A stretch of 64,000 nt of DNA from Mesorhizobium sp. CU3. GTDB lineage: Bacteria > Pseudomonadota > Alphaproteobacteria > Rhizobiales > Rhizobiaceae. Of this stretch, positions 17,767-24,954 are shown in pieces. Under the pieces are notes generated by a model, which was given only the letters and a program-made list of their open reading frames with translations, did no database searches and had not been told where the DNA came from. Positions within the stretch are counted from its first letter, which is position 1, and every line of letters starts with the position of its first letter. Position numbers and translations under genes: made by a program. The stretch spans positions 62,001-126,000 of the forward strand of contig NZ_VFWX01000009.1 of NCBI RefSeq assembly GCF_006442965.1, given 5' to 3'.

Positions 17767-18056
17767 AATTTCACTTTGAGGTCGACCATGGGATGGATAT
17801 CGAACAGCATGAGCGCGTCGATCGTTGCCGGCGTTAGTTCATGAATGTACATTATCCGCTTATGCGTTCGCATCTCGAACTGCTCGCGGCTCTTCTTGTC
17901 GACGTGAGGCGACCTATTGACCGTGAATCTCTCGATGCGGGTCGGTAGAGGTATACGTCCACCAGGGCGCGCGCCGGTCCGTATGGATAGCGCGGCGATC
18001 TCGCTCAGCACTTGGTCCATCGGCCGGTGATCGTAGCATTTCACCCTGATGCGCAT
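17763..18056 (-). CDS. uS10-like ribosomal protein paralogue, possibly the frameshifted C-terminal domain of the preceding gene
   Basis: These 97 residues align by eye with bacterial ribosomal protein S10 (NusE). The stretch [18 protein letters not shown] and then [14 protein letters not shown] is almost identical to the S10 core, while both ends are diverged (CYDHRPMDQ for AFDHR-type, [15 protein letters not shown] for DIVDPTP-type). The usual first few N-terminal residues are absent. No Shine-Dalgarno sequence precedes ATG 18056. The frame is open upstream for another 80 codons to the A9 run at 18295-18303, so it may be translated by -1 frameshift from the 372-residue gene. It overlaps the MBL gene by 4 bp. 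The S10 similarity is clear; the role is unknown. Confidence 0.75.
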   Translation of the reverse strand: MRIRVKCYDHRPMDQVLSEIAALSIRTGARPGGRIPLPTRIERFTVNRSPHVDKKSREQFEMRTHKRIMYIHELTPATIDALMLFDIHPMVDLKVKL

Positions 18057-18294
18057 GCTGTTCGGTTGCGTGTCGGTCGGCCTATTGCGTTGCCTGTGAG
18101 CCGAGGACTTGCCTGAGCTTGAGTATCCGGCTTCTTCGAGGGGTTTGACAAACGCCTTCCGTGGCGTATTCGCGGCCTGTCGATCGTCACCAGATACCAG
18201 GCCGATGTTTTCATTGGCAGCGGGAGCGGACAGGTCAGCTGTAGGTTGAGCCTCGACACGGCTGCTAAAGTGATTGGTCAGCTCAACAGCGAAG
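18057..18294 (-). other. Open -1 frame linking the 372-residue gene to the uS10-like domain
   Basis: On the minus strand the frame of the uS10-like gene has no stop from 18305 down to 18057. It reads [20 protein letters not shown] just after the A run, then a polar, alanine- and serine-rich stretch typical of a linker ([20 protein letters not shown] and onward). Read as a fusion, this would be an 80-residue linker between the two domains. Confidence 0.55.
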
Positions 18295-19396
18295 TTTTTT
18301 TTTGAGCCAAGGCGTCGTGCCAGCCTTTACCCACCATGGGGGCCTCGCCGGCATATGTTGCGATCTGACCGCCAATATAGGATTTGCCAAGCCAATCAGC
18401 TACCGACGCTAGATCATCGTCTACCTGTGGATCTGAAGCAGAGCTCCGTGCAACTTGCCGCAACGCGTCAAAACGAAGATCGAGCCAGCGGAGCGTTTCT
18501 CCATAAACGACGCGCTCTTTCGCCAGCACGGCGACGGCCTTCAGAATGTTATCGACCATGAGGCTTGATTTTTTGCCGGGCGCTATCGACGCCAGCTCGA
18601 TCAAAACGACCAGGAGAGAGGCGTCCGGTTCAGGCACCCTACTCGACCCCAGCAACTCGAGTACGCGCGGACCGTAGACCGGCAGAAACTCGCTGAATGA
18701 CAGCACGGCGTGGGCGGAGGCCGCAATCCAGGCGGCCGGAAGTTCAGGCAGATCGCCACTCTCGATTTCGCCCAACAACCTGGCGGCGACCACCCTGCCT
18801 GCCGCCGATACCTGGTGCTCCATGAAGCCCCAGAATGCGCCCGGCAGATCCGTGTCGACGATTGCGCGCGGAACAGCTTCGCTCCCGAGCGGCGACGGCA
18901 AAATATCGATGTAGAACCGATCGGCGTTCGGTACATAAGCGACTGTCTTGTCGAGCCGCCTGACAACTGCCACGCTTGATTGCTCACCATCAAGCGGGAC
19001 AGGTTCGTTCAGCACAAACAGCGGGCCACTGGACACCGATGCATCGTCTGTATGGGTGGTCCAGAGTTCGAGCTTGCTTATGCTTTTGACCGCCTCAGGG
19101 ACAGACGATGCATTGTCGAAAACGGTCGATGCCCACGCTCTTGATCTGCCACCAACGCGTTTGATGAGCGCGTCGTAGAAAGATATTCCGTTACCCGTTC
19201 GCAGCTTTCCATCCCACGCCCGACCGCCCGGCGTTTGGATGCGAACCTGAGGAGCGTTCCTCAGCCACTCCGGCGCGTCTTTCCCGTTCTCGACGAGCGC
19301 CTGCATCCACTCGCCACTGTTCGAATATGCGGTGACGAACAGCGGGGGTGCCCCGGATGCATCCCTGCCGACTTCTTCTCTTGAAATGACTGCCAT
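18278..19396 (-). CDS. Unknown caspase-associated protein with possible -1 frameshift extension
   Basis: This 372-residue protein has no domain that I recognise. Its start codon overlaps the caspase stop (TAATG), so it is surely co-expressed and is probably a partner or target of the protease. The middle ([20 protein letters not shown] to [16 protein letters not shown]) looks helical and may be an armadillo/TPR-like scaffold. The N-terminal third resembles a beta-rich domain that includes an alternating strand pattern near [12 protein letters not shown]. The zero-frame product stops 5 codons after a nine-adenine run (QKK then TSLLS). A -1 slip there would add 177 residues ending in the uS10-like domain, for about 544 in total. 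Confidence 0.7.
   Translation of the reverse strand: MAVISREEVGRDASGAPPLFVTAYSNSGEWMQALVENGKDAPEWLRNAPQVRIQTPGGRAWDGKLRTGNGISFYDALIKRVGGRSRAWASTVFDNASSVPEAVKSISKLELWTTHTDDASVSSGPLFVLNEPVPLDGEQSSVAVVRRLDKTVAYVPNADRFYIDILPSPLGSEAVPRAIVDTDLPGAFWGFMEHQVSAAGRVVAARLLGEIESGDLPELPAAWIAASAHAVLSFSEFLPVYGPRVLELLGSSRVPEPDASLLVVLIELASIAPGKKSSLMVDNILKAVAVLAKERVVYGETLRWLDLRFDALRQVARSSASDPQVDDDLASVADWLGKSYIGGQIATYAGEAPMVGKGWHDALAQKKTSLLS
18295..18303 (-). promoter_or_regulatory. A9 slippery run at the end of the caspase-associated gene
   Basis: Nine T on the plus strand give A9 on the coding strand, read as CAA AAA AAA ACT. The heptamer A-AAA-AAA is a classic -1 slippery site and also a transcriptional slippage site. 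The -1 frame continues open for 178 codons, including the uS10-like domain and its stop. A sequencing error in the run is the alternative. Confidence 0.5.
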
Positions 19397-20511
19397 TAGC
19401 TCAAGACATCCTCGTAGAGGCGAACAACGGGATGGAAAATGTCCAGCTCGGTTTCCCAGCCCCCGTTGTCGAACGAGAAGCTGTGCGGTTTTCTGACAAG
19501 TCTGAACTCGTAGGGCGCTGTCATTGTCTCGGCATCGAACGTGTGCGTGACACCTGAAGGTCTCGCTTGGCAGAGAGCTGAACTGGGACGTCCGCGCGCT
19601 ATGACGTCCACGGCGCTCATCGCATGCTCGGTGAAGAGAATTGCTCTCTCGTCAGCGCTGCGTGGGCCCTCGGGACGTCCAGCCGGTATTCCCTGATGCC
19701 GGCTCCAGCGATTCACAAGATGCTTCGCGGCTTCAACGATGCCGGGCGCCGTAATAGGCATCCGGTTGCTGGCTTCAAACCTTGCTCCGAACCCATCCAG
19801 CGCAGCCATGAAAGCACGCGTGCCAAGCGCCTGCTTATCGCACCCCGCTTTCCTCGTCTGCGGCTTGGGGTCACGGAGCCAGTAGGTACTGGAATTCATT
19901 TCGGTCGAGGTGAACACATAGGCACGTTCGGGCGCCCATAAATCATAAGAGTCGCCATCCTCTATCCCGGAGTACTCGCGCTCTTCTCCTTGAGTACGAC
20001 AGGCATCTAGGAAGCAATACACGGAGCGGTCCCTTAAGCGGTCGTTGATGTAGCCTAGCGTTCGCGTCCAGTTCAGGGCAGGCTGCCTATCTTCCGAGTT
20101 ATCAGCTTCGCAGCACAATGTTGTCATTGCGCCGCCTCGGCTCCTTTCGTTGCCGTGCCCGATCCAGTGCAAGAAACCGACCGCGCCCTCAGTTTGCTCA
20201 ATCGTTTTGACCCATTTGCGCATGACGCGCCTAACATTGGCAAAATTTGGCGAGTCCACCGCCTTCACCGTTCCGTCGCCGGTGATGTAGGTGGAACCAT
20301 CAGGGTCAGATGCCAGCACGTCGATCGTCGCCAATGACTGGTTTGCCGGATAGTGTCTGCGTTTGGACTTCCAAAAATCGACCAGTTCCTGCGTGAACTC
20401 GGAGGCTCCGCCAAGATTCAGAGATTTTTCGAAGTACTTACCGACAATGATAATCAACACATGGACAGGAATTTGCCCAGCCGCAGTCGGGCGATCCACA
20501 AGATTTGTCAT
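19396..20511 (-). CDS. Caspase-like (C14) cysteine protease
   Basis: This 371-residue protein (ATG 20511, with GTG 20514 as alternative) carries the p20 fold of caspases and metacaspases. It has a first strand (HVLIIIVGKYFEKSLNLGG), the catalytic His in FLHWIGHGNE near residue 119 and the catalytic Cys in YCFLDACRT near 171. The region after the p20 fold shows no TPR, WD or nucleotide-binding repeats, so regulation must come from partners. It is co-transcribed with the unknown 372-residue gene (stop-start overlap). The radical SAM and M48 genes lie upstream on the same strand across a 407-bp gap. Prokaryotic caspases often act as suicide effectors; that is inferred here. Confidence 0.82.
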   Translation of the reverse strand: MTNLVDRPTAAGQIPVHVLIIIVGKYFEKSLNLGGASEFTQELVDFWKSKRRHYPANQSLATIDVLASDPDGSTYITGDGTVKAVDSPNFANVRRVMRKWVKTIEQTEGAVGFLHWIGHGNERSRGGAMTTLCCEADNSEDRQPALNWTRTLGYINDRLRDRSVYCFLDACRTQGEEREYSGIEDGDSYDLWAPERAYVFTSTEMNSSTYWLRDPKPQTRKAGCDKQALGTRAFMAALDGFGARFEASNRMPITAPGIVEAAKHLVNRWSRHQGIPAGRPEGPRSADERAILFTEHAMSAVDVIARGRPSSALCQARPSGVTHTFDAETMTAPYEFRLVRKPHSFSFDNGGWETELDIFHPVVRLYEDVLS

Positions 20512-20918
20512 CACACTACTGCTTGGCGAGGCGCTCGGAGGAACCAGGGGCGATAGAATCTGCTACCCCGCCACGCGGGACCGTCATACGCTAGTCACAT
20601 TGCACGACGCGGTAAAGCTGTTTCGCAGACCAGTAACCGAATCGACTATGAGAATACATTGTTTGCGAGTCGCGGCAATCAGTAAGACCGCTTTTCAGCT
20701 TGTTTCGAACGCAAAACGGCACTTACGGGTCGCTCTGTCGTGCGCAGCATTGTCCGCCCGAAACCAGGTGTTTTGACAGCCGGCGTATCGGAAAAGGGGA
20801 ACGCCCGCGCCAGACCAGAGAGATGGCTTGAACCGCCATGGCGCTCCTGGTTTCAATTCGTCACGAAACGCAGCGTCGATTGACGCAGCAGGTCATCGGT
20901 CTGGCGACCCGTCGGCTA
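20512..20918. other. Intergenic region upstream of the caspase gene
   Basis: About 400 bp between the M48 protease stop and the caspase start, both leftward. No coding frame looks real. It may hold a separate promoter for the caspase, its partner and the MBL gene, or a terminator of the M48 operon. I cannot see a clear hairpin. Confidence 0.4.
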
Positions 20919-22592
20919 CTATCGGTCGAACTTGCGAATAGCAGACACGCGGATCTCTCGCAGTTCCTGCAAGCGGTCATGACCACACTTGCAGCGCGTC
21001 GATAGCCAGAGGCCTTGCGCGGTGGACCTACGGCATGCTGTGCAGTGCGCCAGAAGCAGCGGCACCAAGGTGACAACCGATATGGCGCCGATCACAAACA
21101 GGACAGGTGCTTGGAGTGAGAATTCGCGCAGGCTCAGTACGATGAACGCGCACACGACGATCATACCGCCGAAAACCTGCATCCAGATCGTAGCCCATCG
21201 GGGCCTATCGGTTCCGAACGCGGCCAAGCCTGCCGCGGTGAGATAGCCCAAGCCGCACAACAAGAGGGTGAGCCCGATAACGATGTTCACGCCACCCGTG
21301 GCAAGCCCGGCCACGACCCTCTCGACAATTTCTCGAACGGTACGGCCGCTGCGCAGGCCTGATGAAAATTCCAGCACGAGACGCGGGACTTGGGTGGCCG
21401 CTGCCGCGATGACCGCATACAGCAAAAACCAGATCGCGCTTCGACGGCGCATGAGCAGGCTAAGCCCGAATCGGACGAAGTCAGCGCTCAGCGCGAGATA
21501 AAGCAGAAGGCCCGAGATTGCGGTCAGGCCGATGTTCCAGAGTTCTTCATCGATTTCCAAGTAGGTCCGCCAGCCGGCGGTCAACAACAGGATGAGAGGC
21601 TGCAGACCGGCTACCAGCCCTGGATAGAGAATTGCTGAAACAAGCAGCACATCGGATTGCTCGAGAACCCGCAAGCGCGCCCGGGCGGAGGGGTGCAAGG
21701 TCCAGAAACTGATCCATCCATCCGCCCATGAGCGCCGCGCGGGCATCGCCTTGAAGTGGCGCACCAAAGCAGCGGATTGGGCGAGTTGGGAGCCACGCAG
21801 GTCATGCGCGTGCTCGCGCCGGACAACGTAGAAATACGGATAGGTGAAGACGACCGCCGAACTCAGGGCCAAGACGATGAACTGGGAAAATAAGCCGATG
21901 TAGATTGTCTTATCGAACACCGGGTTGAAACCCCAGTTGGGAACCGCCGAACCCAGCCCGGTACGGTCGATGAAGCCCAACCCAATTAGGAAAACAAAGA
22001 GGAGCCATGACAGGATCAGGAAGTGAAGTGCCACTAGACGTCGCACGAAGACTTCGACGCCGGTTCCCTTGAGCTCGAGATGCGAAACTTCGTGACCCAG
22101 TTGAGCCTCGAACCGATCAGGGTCTGCGGACGCCTGGCTCCGCTGCTGAAGTCCAACCACGACGGCTGAGTCGAAACCCCGCCAGTCTTGTCGTGACTCG
22201 AGCGCCAAAGCATTCCTTGGGGTGTAGCGAAGCATTGGCGGCCCGTTCAGCGTGCTGTTTGAGGTGACGTTTGCGAGCAGTGCCCGAATGCCATCGAACG
22301 ACGCGTCTGTCGCATCCTTCTCCAGGGCGCGGTTTGCCTTTGTCGTAGATGCCCATCGCCAGATGGAAAGGCCGGAAAGAACAACTGAACCGCCCAGCCC
22401 CAGCACAATCGAAGTCAAAACGACATTGTCCTCAATCACGTCGCCCGCGTATCGCAGCAAATAGCCTTGCCACAGCCGCGCCAGGAAAAAGTACTGCAGT
22501 ACGGCTAGGACAGTTATGACGATCGCTGCCGGCAGCTCTGATAGGCCTGCTCTGCCAAGAAGCTTAACCGGATGTGCAGGCCCCGCATTCAC
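20919..22592 (-). CDS. Multi-pass membrane M48-type metalloprotease
   Basis: A 557-residue zinc protease. HEVSH at 167-171 lies in a cytosolic or interfacial segment, and hydrophobic stretches flank it at about 22-45, 58-78, 188-210 and 230-255. At least four more follow toward the C-terminus, for about ten helices. The C-terminus holds a cysteine-rich zinc knuckle-like part (HCTACRRS and STRCKCGHD). The HtpX/Ste24 (M48) family cleaves membrane or peptide substrates. Here it overlaps the small membrane protein gene by 4 bp and follows a radical SAM enzyme, so processing of the modified peptide is a reasonable inference. Confidence 0.8.
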   Translation of the reverse strand: MNAGPAHPVKLLGRAGLSELPAAIVITVLAVLQYFFLARLWQGYLLRYAGDVIEDNVVLTSIVLGLGGSVVLSGLSIWRWASTTKANRALEKDATDASFDGIRALLANVTSNSTLNGPPMLRYTPRNALALESRQDWRGFDSAVVVGLQQRSQASADPDRFEAQLGHEVSHLELKGTGVEVFVRRLVALHFLILSWLLFVFLIGLGFIDRTGLGSAVPNWGFNPVFDKTIYIGLFSQFIVLALSSAVVFTYPYFYVVRREHAHDLRGSQLAQSAALVRHFKAMPARRSWADGWISFWTLHPSARARLRVLEQSDVLLVSAILYPGLVAGLQPLILLLTAGWRTYLEIDEELWNIGLTAISGLLLYLALSADFVRFGLSLLMRRRSAIWFLLYAVIAAAATQVPRLVLEFSSGLRSGRTVREIVERVVAGLATGGVNIVIGLTLLLCGLGYLTAAGLAAFGTDRPRWATIWMQVFGGMIVVCAFIVLSLREFSLQAPVLFVIGAISVVTLVPLLLAHCTACRRSTAQGLWLSTRCKCGHDRLQELREIRVSAIRKFDR

Positions 22593-23008
22593 TTGGACGG
22601 CTGGACCCTGGCGAAGAGATTGCCGAACCCTGCGATCAGGACAGCTTTCTGATCCGACGAGAATTTGCTTTTGACAATCGCCAGCTCGATTTCCGACTTG
22701 AGGCGCGTGCTCTCATCTTCGGTCGCCGTCCGGCCGAGAACCTTGTCGAGCAGAGCCCCACTGGCTCTTTGGGCCTGATCCTTCGCGACGTTACCGAAAA
22801 AGCCTAGCAGAAAAGGAATAACAAGGGCCGCGAAGGAAGCGACCTCGGCACCGCCAATGAATTTCCCCTCGTCCTGGGGGCGCGCCTTGTGCCAGTTATC
22901 GACGATATCGTCGAAACCCTCCTCGACGACAAACGCGTCCTCCGGCTCGACGATCATCACCAGATCGACGGCCCTGCGCCGCATGTCTTCGTTGCCGATC
23001 TTATCCAT
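22589..23008 (-). CDS. Small protein with one membrane segment
   Basis: A 139-residue protein with no family that I recognise. An acidic N-terminal half (VMIVEPEDAFVVEEGFDDIV) is followed by a hydrophobic, glycine-rich helix (ASFAALVIPFLLGFFGNVA) near residues 76-94 and a basic amphipathic C-terminal half. It could be an immunity, export or leader-binding partner for the peptide made by this operon. It sits five bases after the radical SAM gene and overlaps the M48 gene start (ATGA). Confidence 0.65.
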   Translation of the reverse strand: MDKIGNEDMRRRAVDLVMIVEPEDAFVVEEGFDDIVDNWHKARPQDEGKFIGGAEVASFAALVIPFLLGFFGNVAKDQAQRASGALLDKVLGRTATEDESTRLKSEIELAIVKSKFSSDQKAVLIAGFGNLFARVQPSK

Positions 23009-23013
23009 ACAGT

Positions 23014-24423
23014 CTAACCTCTGAATTGGTCGACGGCCGTCAAGGCGAAACCGGGAACCAGCGACAGGTCAAGCGAAGCTGCTAAGCGGCGCGGAAGCAT
23101 CACCCGCCAGAATTCGCTCTGCTGCTCCAGTTGCGCAGTGTCGCACTCCATGTGCAGCTTCGGACACGAGCCCCAGCAGAGTGGCAGGAAGCTGCATCGC
23201 GAACAGCTCGGCGCGCGCGTCGGGTCGAAGCCATCCCAGAACTGAAGCTCGTGGAGGGCGCTCTCGGTATGCGCTCGACCCAGCTGACCGACATTGCGGT
23301 GCGGTTCGGTCACCTGCAGACCGCAACTGTAGAGGTTGCCGTCAGCACCGATGACGATCGAGTCCTCCGCAATCGCTGCGCATACCGATTCCCGCGGGCT
23401 CGGATAACTGTCGAGCGACGCGCTTTTGTCGAGCTTGCCATCCGGCACGTGGGGGCGGACCCGGTTACGGACTTCCTCAAACTCGGCGAACGTGAATTCG
23501 ACCTTGCGCAGGAAATCGACCTCAGTGGAATAGGGTGTCAGCTTGGCGAGCTGCAGCTGTGCCTTATTCTCAGGCGCAAACCAACCCCGGGCCAGTCCCA
23601 ATTCGGCAAACTCGGTAGCTTCCTCGGCGTTCTGGCGACTTAGGTTGAAACGGATATCGACTGAGATATGAGGCGCGAGCTGATCGACAAGCGCACACGC
23701 AGCATCGAACTGGTTAACATTTTCCCGTGACACCGTTCTGTGCCTACGCGTCTTGTTATGGCTTCGTGACATTCCGTCGAATGTGATCTGCAGCCGTTCG
23801 ATATGGTGAGTCTTTACAAACGACAGCGCATCCTCGGGCCACAACGTCCCGTTGGTCAGTATCGACGCACTGTAGGAAACGTCCAGCTCATGACATGCAT
23901 CCTGAATTGCTACTGATGCCTTCTCGAGAAAGTCCCGGTTAAGCATCGGCTCGCCGCCGTACCAGTCGACGTGAAGCGTGCGCTTGTGCGATTGGGCGAA
24001 GATTGCCCGGATGTGGTCGACAATCTGGTCGATACGCCCATTCTGCAGCTGGGAGGCATCACGCTTCTGAAAGCAGTAGAAGCAACCCAGATTGCAATCA
24101 TTGGTCGTTGTGATCGTGACGATGACCGGCGCCTCGATTTTCGCATGGAGGTATTGGCCTCTGATCTCAAGAAGCTCGTCGAAACCCGTTTCGACGAGAA
24201 ACCCACCACGCTGCAAACGATCTCTGGTCCTCTCTGCGATGTCCTCGGCCGCCACTCTGGCAGGATAACGGCATAAAGCATCCAGGAACTCTCGCGGCGC
24301 ATCTGAAGCATAACGCAGCGACGCGCCGGTACGGGCATTGTACAGCAGAAACCCCGAGGCGAGCGGCAGGCAAAAATTGTAGCGTGATGTCTGGAGATAG
24401 GTGCCGTCTCCGGCACCCGTCAT
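23014..24423 (-). CDS. Radical SAM/SPASM peptide maturase
   Basis: A 469-residue radical SAM enzyme. The iron-sulfur motif is CNLGCFYC (Cys110, 114, 117), and GGEP for SAM binding follows in VDWYGGEPMLN. The C-terminal SPASM region carries CAAIAEDS, LYSCG and CSRCSFLPLCWGSC, supplying ligands for auxiliary clusters. About 100 N-terminal residues resemble a peptide-recognition (RRE-like) segment by size only. SPASM enzymes of this type install thioether or carbon-carbon crosslinks in ribosomal peptides. The overlapping upstream gene encodes a 66-residue peptide with two cysteines near its end, the likely substrate. Confidence 0.88.
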   Translation of the reverse strand: MTGAGDGTYLQTSRYNFCLPLASGFLLYNARTGASLRYASDAPREFLDALCRYPARVAAEDIAERTRDRLQRGGFLVETGFDELLEIRGQYLHAKIEAPVIVTITTTNDCNLGCFYCFQKRDASQLQNGRIDQIVDHIRAIFAQSHKRTLHVDWYGGEPMLNRDFLEKASVAIQDACHELDVSYSASILTNGTLWPEDALSFVKTHHIERLQITFDGMSRSHNKTRRHRTVSRENVNQFDAACALVDQLAPHISVDIRFNLSRQNAEEATEFAELGLARGWFAPENKAQLQLAKLTPYSTEVDFLRKVEFTFAEFEEVRNRVRPHVPDGKLDKSASLDSYPSPRESVCAAIAEDSIVIGADGNLYSCGLQVTEPHRNVGQLGRAHTESALHELQFWDGFDPTRAPSCSRCSFLPLCWGSCPKLHMECDTAQLEQQSEFWRVMLPRRLAASLDLSLVPGFALTAVDQFRG

Positions 24424-24620
24424 TTGGCTTCAACCACCGCGACACAGTAGGTGCTGGAATACCCACAAAGGGTACCGAGAACCATCTTCGGCGTGTCAGG
24501 CGTGATGTAGACTGCGTCGAGCTCGATGAGCTCCACCTTGGTGCCGGCACGGACCTTAATGGTCGGCTCGGCATCGGGGGAGACGATCAGCGAGATTTTT
24601 GTCGAAGGCGTGTCCGGCAT
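24420..24620 (-). CDS. Candidate RiPP precursor peptide
   Basis: A 66-residue peptide starting at ATG 24620 behind GGGAGAA. The leader-like part is MPDTPSTKISLIVSPDAEPT and the following charged stretch (IKVRAGTKVELIELD). The C-terminal part, GTLCGYSSTYCVAVVEAK, has two cysteines spaced by six residues plus Tyr and Ser acceptors, a plausible core for radical SAM crosslinking. The stop overlaps the maturase start (ATGA), which is typical of precursor-maturase pairs. No double-glycine cleavage site is visible. It could instead be a small regulatory protein. Confidence 0.6.
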   Translation of the reverse strand: MPDTPSTKISLIVSPDAEPTIKVRAGTKVELIELDAVYITPDTPKMVLGTLCGYSSTYCVAVVEAK

Positions 24621-24954
24621 GCTCTTCTCCCTAGCGCTGAAAATCCGAAGTAACCGTCTCAGTCTATCAGCAAAAGATACCTCCGCAAGCCAGTAAGCAA
24701 GGGCCACCTTCTCGCGCGCAGATATTTTTCAATTGCGGCGCCGGATCTTACCTTTAGCGTCGAAGTGCGCCGCAGATCAGGAAGTTGATTGCCTACCTCA
24801 GTTCGCCCATCCGGGACAAATGCCCATCTGTGCGATTGTGGCTGCGCGTTGCAGAGCCGCGATGCACTTCGGCACATTGTGCGCACGTGATGTACGTAGT
24901 TTCCGATGCTGAAAGACGCTCGGTTATGGTAAGTGTACTGTAGAGGAGAGCGAG
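24621..24954. promoter_or_regulatory. Divergent promoter region
   Basis: A 334-bp spacer between the leftward peptide operon and the rightward HNH-ATPase gene. It has ribosome-binding sites at both ends (GGGAGAA for the peptide, GAGGAGAG for the ATPase), so promoters for both must lie here. No operator repeat is obvious by eye. Confidence 0.5.

Noticed and set aside
18041..18259. 72-residue open frame upstream of the uS10-like gene
   Set aside because: It is in a different frame from the linker that connects to the uS10-like domain and has no domain or ribosome-binding site.
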